The notes under the pieces: generated by a model
Database searches by the model: none
Seen by the model: only the letters and a program-made list of their open reading frames with translations
What the model was told of the DNA's origin: nothing
Part shown: piece after piece, positions 32,755 to 42,232 of the stretch
How positions within the stretch are numbered: position 1 is the first letter of the stretch
Layout: the number at the start of each line of letters is the position of its first letter
NCBI GenBank assembly: GCA_020696345.1
Contig: JAEHCK010000019.1
Span: forward strand, 1-52,628
DNA: 52,628 nucleotides
Direction of reading: 5' to 3'
Source of the DNA: Thermoplasmata archaeon
GTDB taxonomy: Archaea > Thermoplasmatota > Penumbrarchaeia > JAEHCK01
Translations under genes and position numbers: made by a program

Positions 32755-32985
32755 ACTCGAACAATTTGTTGGCACAAATTATTCTTGAGCTAAGAATTCT
32801 TATAATAAATAACGCTAAGTAAATAATTCTTACCCAGCTAAAAGTCAAAATGTAAAAGTGATCAGAACTTTTGACTGGGTAAGAATTCTGAGTTATTTGT
32901 AATGCATTTTTTAAGAATTCTTAGTTACAGACAATTTTTTTATAAAAAATTGTTGTGGTTTAAGATTTTACTTTTAAAATTTGAC
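32755..32985. repeat. Two facing copies of the double-hairpin element (E1 and E2) forming a large palindrome
   Basis: E1 (about 32755-32850, plus orientation) ends TTCTTACCCAGCTAAAAGTC. E2 (about 32866-32985, minus orientation) ends in the inverse, ACTTTTGACTGGGTAAGAATTC. The pair is centred near 32855. E2 matches 41840-41960 closely over about 120 nt. It fills the gap between the small basic protein and DNA ligase, so each strand of this region can fold extensively. Confidence 0.8.
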
Positions 32986-33113
32986 TTAAAAAAAATGCAT
33001 TTGTTAGCATTTTATTTGCCAAGCATTTTTTTATGTCGCATAAGTATATTATTTGAAAAGTCTATTACTCACAATACTGGAACTTGACAAAGTTTTTGTT
33101 ATGTGGTAATATT

Positions 33114-34868
33114 ATGTACTATTCCGAGCTTGCTGAGACCTATCAACAGATCGAAGCCACCACAAAGCGCCTGGAAATGACACGGTTCTTGGTAGATCTA
33201 TTCAAAAAAACACCTTCCGAAATTATGGATAAGATCATTTATTTAATGCGTGGGAAGGTCCTGCCGGACTTCAAGGGCTTGGAACTTGGCGTGGCTGATA
33301 AGCTCACGCTACGTGCTATAGCCAAAGCCACGGGGTTTTCGGAAGCTGACGCAATGCAAAAACTGAACAGTTACGGCGATCTTGGGTTAGTGGCCGAGGA
33401 ATTGGTGGCAAATAAGAAACAGACCTCATTGTTCAGCGAGAAGCTGGATATAGATAAGGTCTATTCATCGCTCGAAAAGATCGCGAAGACCACAGGTAAT
33501 AGATCACAAGATATGAAGTTCAAACTGATCGCTGAACTACTGCATGATTCCGAGCCGGTGGAGGCAAAATACATTGTAAGGTCGCTCACGGGTAAGATAC
33601 GGCTGGGCATTGCAGACATGACCATTCTTGATGCCCTGGCAATTGCATTTGCCACAAAAGAGGACCATGCCAGGATCGAACAGGTGTATAGTTTCTATCC
33701 CGATCTGGGCTCACTGGGTAAAACATTATCTCTGCAGGGTTTGGATGGTATCAAAGATTATAATATCACAGTTGGAATTCCACTGCGGCATATGCTGGCT
33801 GAACGGCTGAACTCAATTGAGGCCATCATGGAGAAACTGGACGGCCAGGCAGTGTTTGAGTATAAATACGACGGTCTGCGGCTGCAGGCGCACATTACAC
33901 CCGAAAAGGTTTCACTTTTTTCGCGCCATCTTGAAGATGTGTCCGCGCAATTCCCAGATGTGCAGGAGATCTTGCACGAGTCCGTTAAAGTTGAGTCTGC
34001 GATTATAGAGGGCGAATGCGTACCCATTAACCTGGAAACCGGCGAGATGCTGCCGTTCCAGATGGTATCGCGGCGGCGCGGTAGAAAATATGAGCTGGAC
34101 TCCGCAGTTGAGGATTTTCCCATTAAGTTGTTTCTGTTCGATTGCTTGTATGCTGACGGCGTTGATTATACACAACAACCATTATTAACCCGCCGCGAGA
34201 AGCTATCCGACATCGTAACACCCTCACCCAGGGTGGAATTGTCCAACTTGATAAACACCTCGGACCAGGCTGAAGCTGAAAAATTCTTTGAAAACTCTCT
34301 CGAGGCAGGCTGTGAAGGCCTCATGGCAAAGGCCATATCCGAAGATTCGTTCTATCGTGCGGGCTCGCGTGGGTGGCAGTGGATCAAATATAAACGCGAT
34401 TACAGATCACAGATCAATGATACGGTGGACCTGGTAGTTGTTGGCGGGTTCATGGGCCATGGCAGGCGCTCGGGAGTATATGGTGCATTATTAATGGCAG
34501 CATATAATGATGCTCAGGATAGGTTTGAAACCATTTGCAAACTGGGCACCGGTTTTTCCGATGAGATGCTGGTATCCATATCAGATATGCTTAATGCGAT
34601 CAAGCTCGAACATAAACATCCGCGAATATATTCACAGATGAAAGCCGATGTTTGGGTTGAACCTAAGTATGTACTGGAAGTACTGGGTGCGGAGATCACA
34701 TTCAGCCCTATTCATACATGTGCGTTTGGTGAACTGAAAGAAGATTCCGGGCTGGCTATTCGATTCCCCAGGTTCAAGGGCAATATTCGCGATGATAAAT
34801 CACCCGAGGATGCTACTACCACTAAAGAGATGATCGATATGTATAAGGGTCAATTGAAACAGATCTAA
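33114..34868 (+). CDS. lig: ATP-dependent DNA ligase
   Basis: A 584-residue replicative/repair ligase. An N-terminal DNA-binding domain (about 1-215) starts with the typical MYYSELAETYQQIEATTKRLEM. The nucleotidyltransferase domain has the adenylated Lys251 in FEYKYDGLRLQAH, then EGECVPIN, EGLMAKA and WIKYKRDY motifs. The C-terminal OB domain ends FPRFKGNIRDDKSPEDATT. The start is ATG 33114, matching the family N-terminus; the frame extends ten codons further upstream without support. A GTGGT site is about 6 nt upstream. Confidence 0.95.
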   Translation: MYYSELAETYQQIEATTKRLEMTRFLVDLFKKTPSEIMDKIIYLMRGKVLPDFKGLELGVADKLTLRAIAKATGFSEADAMQKLNSYGDLGLVAEELVANKKQTSLFSEKLDIDKVYSSLEKIAKTTGNRSQDMKFKLIAELLHDSEPVEAKYIVRSLTGKIRLGIADMTILDALAIAFATKEDHARIEQVYSFYPDLGSLGKTLSLQGLDGIKDYNITVGIPLRHMLAERLNSIEAIMEKLDGQAVFEYKYDGLRLQAHITPEKVSLFSRHLEDVSAQFPDVQEILHESVKVESAIIEGECVPINLETGEMLPFQMVSRRRGRKYELDSAVEDFPIKLFLFDCLYADGVDYTQQPLLTRREKLSDIVTPSPRVELSNLINTSDQAEAEKFFENSLEAGCEGLMAKAISEDSFYRAGSRGWQWIKYKRDYRSQINDTVDLVVVGGFMGHGRRSGVYGALLMAAYNDAQDRFETICKLGTGFSDEMLVSISDMLNAIKLEHKHPRIYSQMKADVWVEPKYVLEVLGAEITFSPIHTCAFGELKEDSGLAIRFPRFKGNIRDDKSPEDATTTKEMIDMYKGQLKQI

Positions 34869-34967
34869 TGATGCTTTGTTTTGATGATTGGGTGAACGTG
34901 TTGTTTTGATGCATAGAGTGTGAAATTCCAAATAACATAATAAATACAATGTTTTTAAATCGTTATT

Positions 34968-37900
34968 TTAACGCCTTCGTCCTGATCCTTTATCATGGTC
35001 CCTGTCGCGGTCTCTATCCCGGTCTCCTCTGTCCCTGTCACGATCTCTGTCTCGCTCTCTGTCCCTATCGCGGTCTCTATCCATGTCGCGGTCCCGGTCT
35101 CTATCACGGTCTCTACTACCTTTCGAACTCGAACGCCTGCTAGGCGCTGATTCTCGACCCTTGCTCACTGGTGGTGGTGGTGCACGGCGCCTATCTCTAT
35201 CTCTTCCTCGATCTCTATCCCTATCATCATAATCATCATCATAATCTTCCTCATGATCGTCATCATACCGCTCGCGGGTATCCTTGCGATCTGGTCTGGA
35301 AGGTTTTGTGCTTTTTCTTTTCTTCATTGCTGAAATACCGGCAGCTGCGGCAATTACTACTATAATTATGACAATTATAATTATGATCCATAGAAGTGGA
35401 ATAGCTTCAGCGGTTTTTTCGTCCTTTTTATTCGGATCTGTTTCGTCTTTGAATTCCTCAAAATTGTCCCGGCCGTCACCGTCAGGATCGTCCTTTGCAT
35501 CGCTGGAATTAAGCGGATCTAATCCATGTTTCACTTCCCAATTATCGGGTATACCATCACCATCATCATCGGTATCTTCTTCAAGTGTAGTATCAACCGC
35601 AGGGTCCAGAACATCGGGTTTGCCATCACCATCTGTATCTTTAGCAGCGGCTGGGTCATCGGGAAAATCATCGATCGTATTTGGCACACTGTCACCGTCT
35701 CTATCTGCATCGGAGTCGATATCCACGACGATATCGGGAAACACTTTACCATCCATCCCCGTGGTCAGTGTGATGACAGAAGTTCCAACAGTTGCCTTGA
35801 AATAATAAGTATAACTGCCCTTGTCAAGAGTTGTCGTATAAATATACCCGACACCTTGTTTATAATTGGTCGACATATCATTGGGCGTCATGGAATATGT
35901 GGATGTTTGATCGTCACTCTTTGATGTGATATAGACCTCGATCGAATCGGGTGCAACCCCGATCAAACTCATATACCTGGTGCTGAATGTAAAACTGGTC
36001 CCCGGCTCGCCATTAGAGGGTGTGACCGTTCCATTGAACAGTAACGGCGCCATGGGGTTGCGGGATGCAATATTGTTATCCTCATCGCTCTCAGCTATTT
36101 CGTTGTACGGATCGGCCCACGCATAGATGTTATCATTAGCCGATAGATTATCCATGACCAGATCGAACGATACTGTAACGCTGTCACCACCAGGTATGTG
36201 CGGTATTACCTGGACACCGATCAAATTGTCAATGTTGGTCTTGTAAGGATTTCCATAAGTGGTCTGGTTCGGCGTCCGGTTATATGCATGGACGAGCACA
36301 TATAGCCCATCGCCGGTCCCGATATTGTTGACCGTGACCAGAACGCTGTTGGAAGTGAACGAGAAACTTGAAGGCGTCACCACCAGATCAAGGCCAGCAC
36401 CCGCCGAGAAAATGAATTCATTCGAGGCCATATTATTACCGGCATTTGACTCCCACATATTGTTATCGCCGTTGACCACGATATAAATATAATGTGTGCC
36501 CGCAGTTGAGGTCCAGCTAAACTCTGCCGTTCTGGAACTGCCTACTCCAATACTGCCCAACGTTGTGTTACCGACAAGGGTCCCGTTATTGTTCGGGTCG
36601 CCGTCATAAGCGCTGACCGTGAATGATCCTGATAAGACCGGACCAATGTTCGAAATGGTTGCATAGATCGTTACCGCACCTGTACCCATGCTAGATAATG
36701 TGATGTCATCTGCCGTAATAGTCACATCTGGGAATATATCCGCATCAAGCTCAAGTTCATTATTCTCAGTGTCCACTTCAAAGAATGCAACCCCACTGCT
36801 GCCGGAGGCCTGCTGCTCAACGGTCACATATAACGACGATAAAGATTTCGATAACGAGTTCACGGGTAGAACTACCTCAACCAACTGCTCGGAATTAGGG
36901 TCTAGTGTGGGAATTGTTGTGCTGTTGATCAAGCCCTCGTCATCATCATAAACACTGACCAACACATTTGGTACTGTAATAACACCATCATTGGCAACGG
37001 TCAAAGATGCAACTGCCTGTGAGTATGACGAAACCGGGTCATATTCAACCAAACAATCTTTCTCTACCAAGGAGAGGTCAAAAACGGGTAAATGTGCATT
37101 GTTATTGCTCTCATTTTGCTCACTTATGGCAAAATTACTGTCCACGGTTACATATATTACGAACGGTTCATTTCCTGCTGAATAAATTGGAACCTGCCAA
37201 TCTTGTTCCACAATTATCGAGTCTCCGGCCGCCAGCGCCGCCACATTCTTCGTGCCGATCTCGGAAAGTGCGTTGTTCAGAACATTACCGGTTGTGAACC
37301 TCACGGTGAATTCACCGGCTTCGATATCGCCCGGATTTCGTATTTTGGCTTTGATCTGGATCGTTGTCCCCGGTGCGGCGGATGTGCTGGACAGCTCCAG
37401 GTCTGATGAAGATACAGTTAGGTCTGGTTTGGTCTGGAATACTGTTGTGAACACATCGTAATTAGCATTGAGTGAAAAATTACCTTTCAGCCATATTAGG
37501 TACTCGGTCTCGGAACTGGTGTCAAATGCACTGGCCATATTGGTATCGATGAACGAGTCGTTGGTGATGGGTCTTGGCGCCGAGCAATTCACACCGCTTG
37601 GCGAGTATGTACAGACCGTGGAATATATATCGCCACCAGGTCCGCTTACACTGACCGGTGAAGATACGAATGTAACTGCAAATTTATTATTACCGTATCC
37701 GCAGATCTGTGGTTGGTCGATACGATATTTTTTTTGGATCTCGAGTGGTGTGGACCAACTATCGGAACTTCGATCATATTTTATTAAATATAATGAGTCG
37801 TTCTGCAGATGACCGGTTTTTTGTACATAGATCATTCCAACATCTCCATTGCTATTGGAATCCATATCATAGTTAGGATCCATGTGAACGGTGACCACGA

Positions 37901-40900
37901 CTGCTGGTGTCGACCAAGTTAAAGTAGTTGTATTGAAAATGCTGTAGACCGTCTTCTGATCTGTCTGCGTGGACTGGTTGCCATCGGCATCATTCAACCA
38001 GACCAGCATGAAATTACCGTTGTTCAGCGATGTGATCTTTGGTATCATGTCCAGGCCCGAATATCCGCCTGAAACTACCGGTGCTGGGGCGCTCCAGGTG
38101 TCGGTTATGACATTAAAAATACTGTAATTCAACTCAACATCATTACCAGTGTTCAGATCATTGTCGGGGTCCACTTCCCAGGCTGCAATGGTCACACCAT
38201 TAGTGCTGTAATAATCGGTTGCCGCTACCGGGTTGCCCTCGATCATTGAATTATCTGTTATCTTGTTCTTCGATGACCAATAACTATTGAAGGTTGAATA
38301 CACTATTTCAGCCGAGTCAATGGATGCAAATGGGTCTGAAACATCGGGGGCATCGTACTCATGTGTCCATAGCACCATTGGCACACCTTCAGACGTAAAT
38401 ATTGCATTTGGTGACGAGTCAATATTTGAGTTCTGGTCCACCAATGCAGGTGTTGACCAGGTTGAGGTGTAAGCATTCCAGAATGTATAGGATACATCCA
38501 TTGCCCCCGGCAGTTCACCATAACCACTGTCGCGTATCCAAACTGACATGCCATCTCCGGCACTGCTGTAAGTACCCGATACTGCAATGCTTGGATCGTC
38601 ATCATAAAGCAGATCGTTTGTCAATTGAGTGCCTGAACCTGAGCCTCTACCGCGGGTGCCTGTACCTGTACCTGCACCTGCACAGGTCTGATGATCATTA
38701 AAGGCAGGGTTCAATGCACCTTCCAATGCACCTTCTGGCCGTTCGGACACCTTCCAACCGGTTGTTGGAACCCAATTGATCTCATTCAATACACCTGAAG
38801 CACCACCACTACGCGTGAACTGCAGGTTCTGGGTCCACGGGCCGCCAAGTGGGTTGAACTCTTTCTCATAAGACCGAACCTTAACCTTCAACGTAAGGCT
38901 TTCGGTGCATACACCCGAAACATCCCAACTAGGTATCTTGATCGACCCTGTTACATCACCTTTTAGCTCGAGATCTGCGGAGACCGTGCCAATTAACCGC
39001 CAATCTGCCGAGATCCCGCCACCGCCTACGAGTTCGATGCCCGGTTTTATCTCTGCTTGGGTCATGGAAAAACCGCTGTCGAAATTCATGGTAAGCTCGC
39101 CGTGCGGACTTATAGATATATCTATTTTAACGGCACCGAGGCTTGAGAGCCTGATCGTAAACGGTCCGATCTTTACATCAGGGAGACTGATTTCACTGGG
39201 TATGCCCAAAACCTTGTTCAAGGGTACTTTGATCTTTGCAGAGGCGGTAATACTCATGCCATTGAATGTTGGTGGCATACCTGCACTGAAAGAACCGGTA
39301 ATAGAAAGCTTGCCTTCTCCATCATAACCCATGACCGTCATCTTCAGCTCGCCCTCACCTTTGACCTCGATCCTCCCCGAAAGATATGCATCCGCTCCAA
39401 GAGTTACCTTTAACGAAAACTTGTAATCGCCGCCAATGTATGGGATCGCTTTGGGGACACTGATGCCAATATCCTTTTTATCAACTATCGTCCATGTGAT
39501 GGAGAATTTGAGCTCTTTGGCCAAAAACTCTGCTTTCAAGTTATCGCTCAGGCCTGGTATGGTCAGCGGCTTTGCGTCGTCAACGATATTTTTCAGCCAC
39601 CATGGGAGTTTCCAGACCTTAACTTCGAATGTATAAGGCACAGATTCCATGCCCGATTCCGTAGTTGCAATTACCTTAAAAGTGGAATCTTTTTCCAGCT
39701 CGCCCATATCATAATCTTTCCACACCCAGCCATCTTTATCGTCAGTATCTATAAACTTGGTTTTGTCATCGATCATGAACCTGACCTTTTTTACCTTTTC
39801 ATGGGGGGAGTTCACGTGTGCGGTAAAATCATTTTTCGTTTCAATGCCGTTGATAAAAAATCCCTCATATTTCATATCAACCTTATCAACCACTGGGCCG
39901 ACATCCAGCTTTTTCTCACCAATATTATTTGTTTCAACGATCTCCTTGACCTTATTATCGGGGTCTGCAACAGCCTTAAATTTGGAATTAAGATCTGTAA
40001 CTTTCCAGTTGTACGATATAACTTGTACGCGCGGTGTCATGGCCATATTCTCGGTGTGTAATTCTTTTGCCTTACCTGTGGTTTTATTGACCTCGTAAAA
40101 GATCACGTCGAATTTCTTGGTCGCTGTTGTATCCTCACTCTTGAATTCAACACTGACTTCCACATCTACATCCGAGATCTTACCATTACCATCGGTATTG
40201 ATGCCCTTAAAAGCGATATCTTTATTCTGCAGAATTATGTCCGAACCTATGGTAATGAGTGTCTTTTTAGTATCCTGAATACCTTTATTGTGAAGTAACA
40301 TTACTATTGTATAAACACCAGTCTCACCGTCACTTGGAATGGTCAATGATGGATAGATCGTATGCTGCTGATCTTTATTAATGGAAAAACTATCACTTTT
40401 TCCGTCAACATTTGTCCCGTCAGGATTGTGTAGATTCGTCTCTGCGCGAGCGCTATCATAATCTTCACCTGCGCCGATTACCCCGGTTACTTTGATGGTT
40501 TGACCCAGGTCATATGCGGTTTTATCGGCCGTGAGGGTTTGTATCCAAAGCTTGCCCGACTGCTCGCCACCATTTATATCTAGCTCGCCCCAGTCACATT
40601 CGACCAGCCAACCTTCACCACGAAGGTCAATAACTATTTTAATTGTATTGCTCATTTGTATAAACGCCGGGTTCACAACGAACGTAGAGGTGCTCCACTG
40701 ATCATTCGCACCCGTTAATGTGCCAAGATAATTATCGTTAATATACACGGCATCGACCTCGAACTCGCCGTTCGTATTGGGTGTTTCATCCACATCCCAA
40801 ACACTTAATGTAAGTACCGCGTTAATAATTGCATCTACCGAGGTATTGATCGGAATATCAAATGTAATAGAACCAGAGGTGTAATAATCAAGACCGCCTC

Positions 40901-41531
40901 CCGTATCGGTTATTGCCGCCTCGCCCCTACCTCTTCCCCGTGTGCCTTTCGGTTGGGTGCCGCTCGTGGTTCTCGGGCTCTTAATGTTTTCATTTCCAGG
41001 TGGCTCGATCCTTGATAAATATCTCAAAGGATCGTTGATACTATCAACTTCGGACGTTGTGGCAAATATCTCCTGTTCGAAGGCTCGTAAATCTTGGATC
41101 GTTTGGTCTATCGCATCCATGGTCATGTTTCTGCCGATTATCGAGCCCATCTTTGCATATTCACTAAATGAAGAATATATTTCAGATGCAATGATAGTAT
41201 CAGCCTCGGCGGTAGAGCCTTCGAAATCCCAGGTTTGGGTCTCGTCGTTGAAATTGTCCGCCATATATTCGAATGCCGCCTCTTGATCGCCACTGGTCCA
41301 AACAGTATGGGCGCTTTCAAGCAGGTCGGAGTCTTCATTCTCTACACTGCCGATTTGATCTTGACCATCTGTAGATGTGTCGAGCCAGTTGTTTGGGGCG
41401 ACTATGACCAAGGTGCACGAAAACAACATGATAATGACGATCATGGATGTAAAAATGACTTTCGTCATTTTTTTCGTTTCAAACTTAAGATTTTCAAAAA
41501 AATCTACGATATTCTTAATGTTCTTAACCAA
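34968..41531 (-). CDS. Giant (2187-residue) membrane-anchored surface protein with CARDB and thrombospondin-3 repeats and an Arg-Asp tail
   Basis: A short cytosolic N-terminus is followed by a signal helix (about 25-45). A large beta-rich ectodomain follows. Around 1000-1440 it has repeating Trp/Asn-rich segments (WSTPALVDQNSN-like) suggestive of a beta-propeller. Several CARDB-type adhesion domains (about 1450-1900) show repeated NPGDIEAGEF/ESNNN-like patterns. Thrombospondin-3 Ca-binding DxDxDG repeats lie at about 1940-2010. A membrane helix (LLWIIIIIVIIIVVIAAAAG) near 2040 leads to a cytoplasmic tail of about 120 residues dominated by RDRDRD runs. TTG start with GGAGAGG 6 nt upstream. Likely adhesion or envelope architecture; a subtilisin gene lies upstream on the same strand. 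Confidence 0.85.
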   Translation of the reverse strand: MVKNIKNIVDFFENLKFETKKMTKVIFTSMIVIIMLFSCTLVIVAPNNWLDTSTDGQDQIGSVENEDSDLLESAHTVWTSGDQEAAFEYMADNFNDETQTWDFEGSTAEADTIIASEIYSSFSEYAKMGSIIGRNMTMDAIDQTIQDLRAFEQEIFATTSEVDSINDPLRYLSRIEPPGNENIKSPRTTSGTQPKGTRGRGRGEAAITDTGGGLDYYTSGSITFDIPINTSVDAIINAVLTLSVWDVDETPNTNGEFEVDAVYINDNYLGTLTGANDQWSTSTFVVNPAFIQMSNTIKIVIDLRGEGWLVECDWGELDINGGEQSGKLWIQTLTADKTAYDLGQTIKVTGVIGAGEDYDSARAETNLHNPDGTNVDGKSDSFSINKDQQHTIYPSLTIPSDGETGVYTIVMLLHNKGIQDTKKTLITIGSDIILQNKDIAFKGINTDGNGKISDVDVEVSVEFKSEDTTATKKFDVIFYEVNKTTGKAKELHTENMAMTPRVQVISYNWKVTDLNSKFKAVADPDNKVKEIVETNNIGEKKLDVGPVVDKVDMKYEGFFINGIETKNDFTAHVNSPHEKVKKVRFMIDDKTKFIDTDDKDGWVWKDYDMGELEKDSTFKVIATTESGMESVPYTFEVKVWKLPWWLKNIVDDAKPLTIPGLSDNLKAEFLAKELKFSITWTIVDKKDIGISVPKAIPYIGGDYKFSLKVTLGADAYLSGRIEVKGEGELKMTVMGYDGEGKLSITGSFSAGMPPTFNGMSITASAKIKVPLNKVLGIPSEISLPDVKIGPFTIRLSSLGAVKIDISISPHGELTMNFDSGFSMTQAEIKPGIELVGGGGISADWRLIGTVSADLELKGDVTGSIKIPSWDVSGVCTESLTLKVKVRSYEKEFNPLGGPWTQNLQFTRSGGASGVLNEINWVPTTGWKVSERPEGALEGALNPAFNDHQTCAGAGTGTGTRGRGSGSGTQLTNDLLYDDDPSIAVSGTYSSAGDGMSVWIRDSGYGELPGAMDVSYTFWNAYTSTWSTPALVDQNSNIDSSPNAIFTSEGVPMVLWTHEYDAPDVSDPFASIDSAEIVYSTFNSYWSSKNKITDNSMIEGNPVAATDYYSTNGVTIAAWEVDPDNDLNTGNDVELNYSIFNVITDTWSAPAPVVSGGYSGLDMIPKITSLNNGNFMLVWLNDADGNQSTQTDQKTVYSIFNTTTLTWSTPAVVVTVHMDPNYDMDSNSNGDVGMIYVQKTGHLQNDSLYLIKYDRSSDSWSTPLEIQKKYRIDQPQICGYGNNKFAVTFVSSPVSVSGPGGDIYSTVCTYSPSGVNCSAPRPITNDSFIDTNMASAFDTSSETEYLIWLKGNFSLNANYDVFTTVFQTKPDLTVSSSDLELSSTSAAPGTTIQIKAKIRNPGDIEAGEFTVRFTTGNVLNNALSEIGTKNVAALAAGDSIIVEQDWQVPIYSAGNEPFVIYVTVDSNFAISEQNESNNNAHLPVFDLSLVEKDCLVEYDPVSSYSQAVASLTVANDGVITVPNVLVSVYDDDEGLINSTTIPTLDPNSEQLVEVVLPVNSLSKSLSSLYVTVEQQASGSSGVAFFEVDTENNELELDADIFPDVTITADDITLSSMGTGAVTIYATISNIGPVLSGSFTVSAYDGDPNNNGTLVGNTTLGSIGVGSSRTAEFSWTSTAGTHYIYIVVNGDNNMWESNAGNNMASNEFIFSAGAGLDLVVTPSSFSFTSNSVLVTVNNIGTGDGLYVLVHAYNRTPNQTTYGNPYKTNIDNLIGVQVIPHIPGGDSVTVSFDLVMDNLSANDNIYAWADPYNEIAESDEDNNIASRNPMAPLLFNGTVTPSNGEPGTSFTFSTRYMSLIGVAPDSIEVYITSKSDDQTSTYSMTPNDMSTNYKQGVGYIYTTTLDKGSYTYYFKATVGTSVITLTTGMDGKVFPDIVVDIDSDADRDGDSVPNTIDDFPDDPAAAKDTDGDGKPDVLDPAVDTTLEEDTDDDGDGIPDNWEVKHGLDPLNSSDAKDDPDGDGRDNFEEFKDETDPNKKDEKTAEAIPLLWIIIIIVIIIVVIAAAAGISAMKKRKSTKPSRPDRKDTRERYDDDHEEDYDDDYDDRDRDRGRDRDRRRAPPPPVSKGRESAPSRRSSSKGSRDRDRDRDRDMDRDRDRDRERDRDRDRDRGDRDRDRDRDHDKGSGRRR

Positions 41532-41839
41532 ATCCGTCCTCTCCTTTTTAATTATATAATTTCTCTTCGATAATACGGAATATTTACATATTTATATAAT
41601 TTACTGAGCAACTTAGAGAAAAAGAAATTAATACCATTAAACTGCATACAGCACCGCCACGATGACGAAAATATCTTATAACCCTCTGATAATCGATGAT
41701 GATTGACGGGCGAGCTGAGTGGCATCCTTAATCATAATGATATGGAACATTTTCATCGACCGTTCCGATGGATTACTAATGTAAACCACTGGTGGAAGGG
41801 AGACCACTGCAAGTTATGATCGCTTGGGATGTTGGAAAA

Positions 41840-41960
41840 GTAAAAATGTAAAAGTCAAATATTAAACCTCAACAATTTTTCATAAAAAAATTGTCTGGAA
41901 CTAAGAATTCTTAAAAATGCATTACAATTAATTCAGAATTCTTACCCAGTCAAAAGTAGG
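41840..41960 (+). repeat. Double-hairpin dispersed element, copy F
   Basis: It contains CAACAATTTTT...AAAAAATTGT, then CTAAGAATTCTTAAAAATGCATTACAA-type sequence, and ends GAATTCTTACCCAGTCAAAAG. It is close to identical with the reverse complement of 32866-32985. Confidence 0.85.
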
Positions 41961-41992
41961 AGTTAATTGTTAGATGGTTCACTGATCATTTG

Positions 41993-42095
41993 GTCTGTCG
42001 GTCTGCTCGTCAGCTGGTCTATCGGTCTGCCGGTCTATCGGTTTATCGGTCTATCAGTCTACTAGTTGACCATGTGACTAACTGACCAGTTGACC
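41993..42095. repeat. 8-bp periodic inverted array, locus 3
   Basis: GTC/GTT at 41993, 42001, 42009, 42017, 42025, 42033, 42041, 42049, 42057 and 42065. Then GAC at 42068, 42076, 42084 and 42092. All steps are exactly 8. Main unit CGGTCTAT. Confidence 0.9.
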
Positions 42096-42232
42096 AGGCG
42101 ATCGTTGGGGGAGGGGAGACCACTACTCTTTTATTTGACATGTCACAATTCAGCAATTAAACTGCTGTGCGACCTGAGATAACTCTATAATAATGCTGCC
42201 ATGTAACCTGTGGCTGCTCGGCAATAAAACTG

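Larger units (their letters stand above)
41532..42232. other. 700-bp intergenic region with two repeat families
   Basis: From left to right: AT-rich promoter zone of the giant gene (about 41535-41640), then a more GC-balanced stretch (41640-41830) with no gene. Next come double-hairpin copy F (about 41840-41960) and the 8-bp array locus 3 (41993-42095). GGGAGACCACT occurs twice (about 41799-41809 and 42115-42125), bracketing the two repeats. Confidence 0.6.

Noticed and set aside
35284..35805. Plus-strand frames of 132-173 codons antisense to the giant surface protein
   Set aside because: Low-complexity Ser/Ile-rich translations produced by the codon pattern of the real minus-strand gene.
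41690..41760. Possible C/D box sRNA (ATGATGA box with CTGA downstream)
   Set aside because: A good C box and one CTGA are present, but no convincing C'/D pair or terminal stem at proper spacing.
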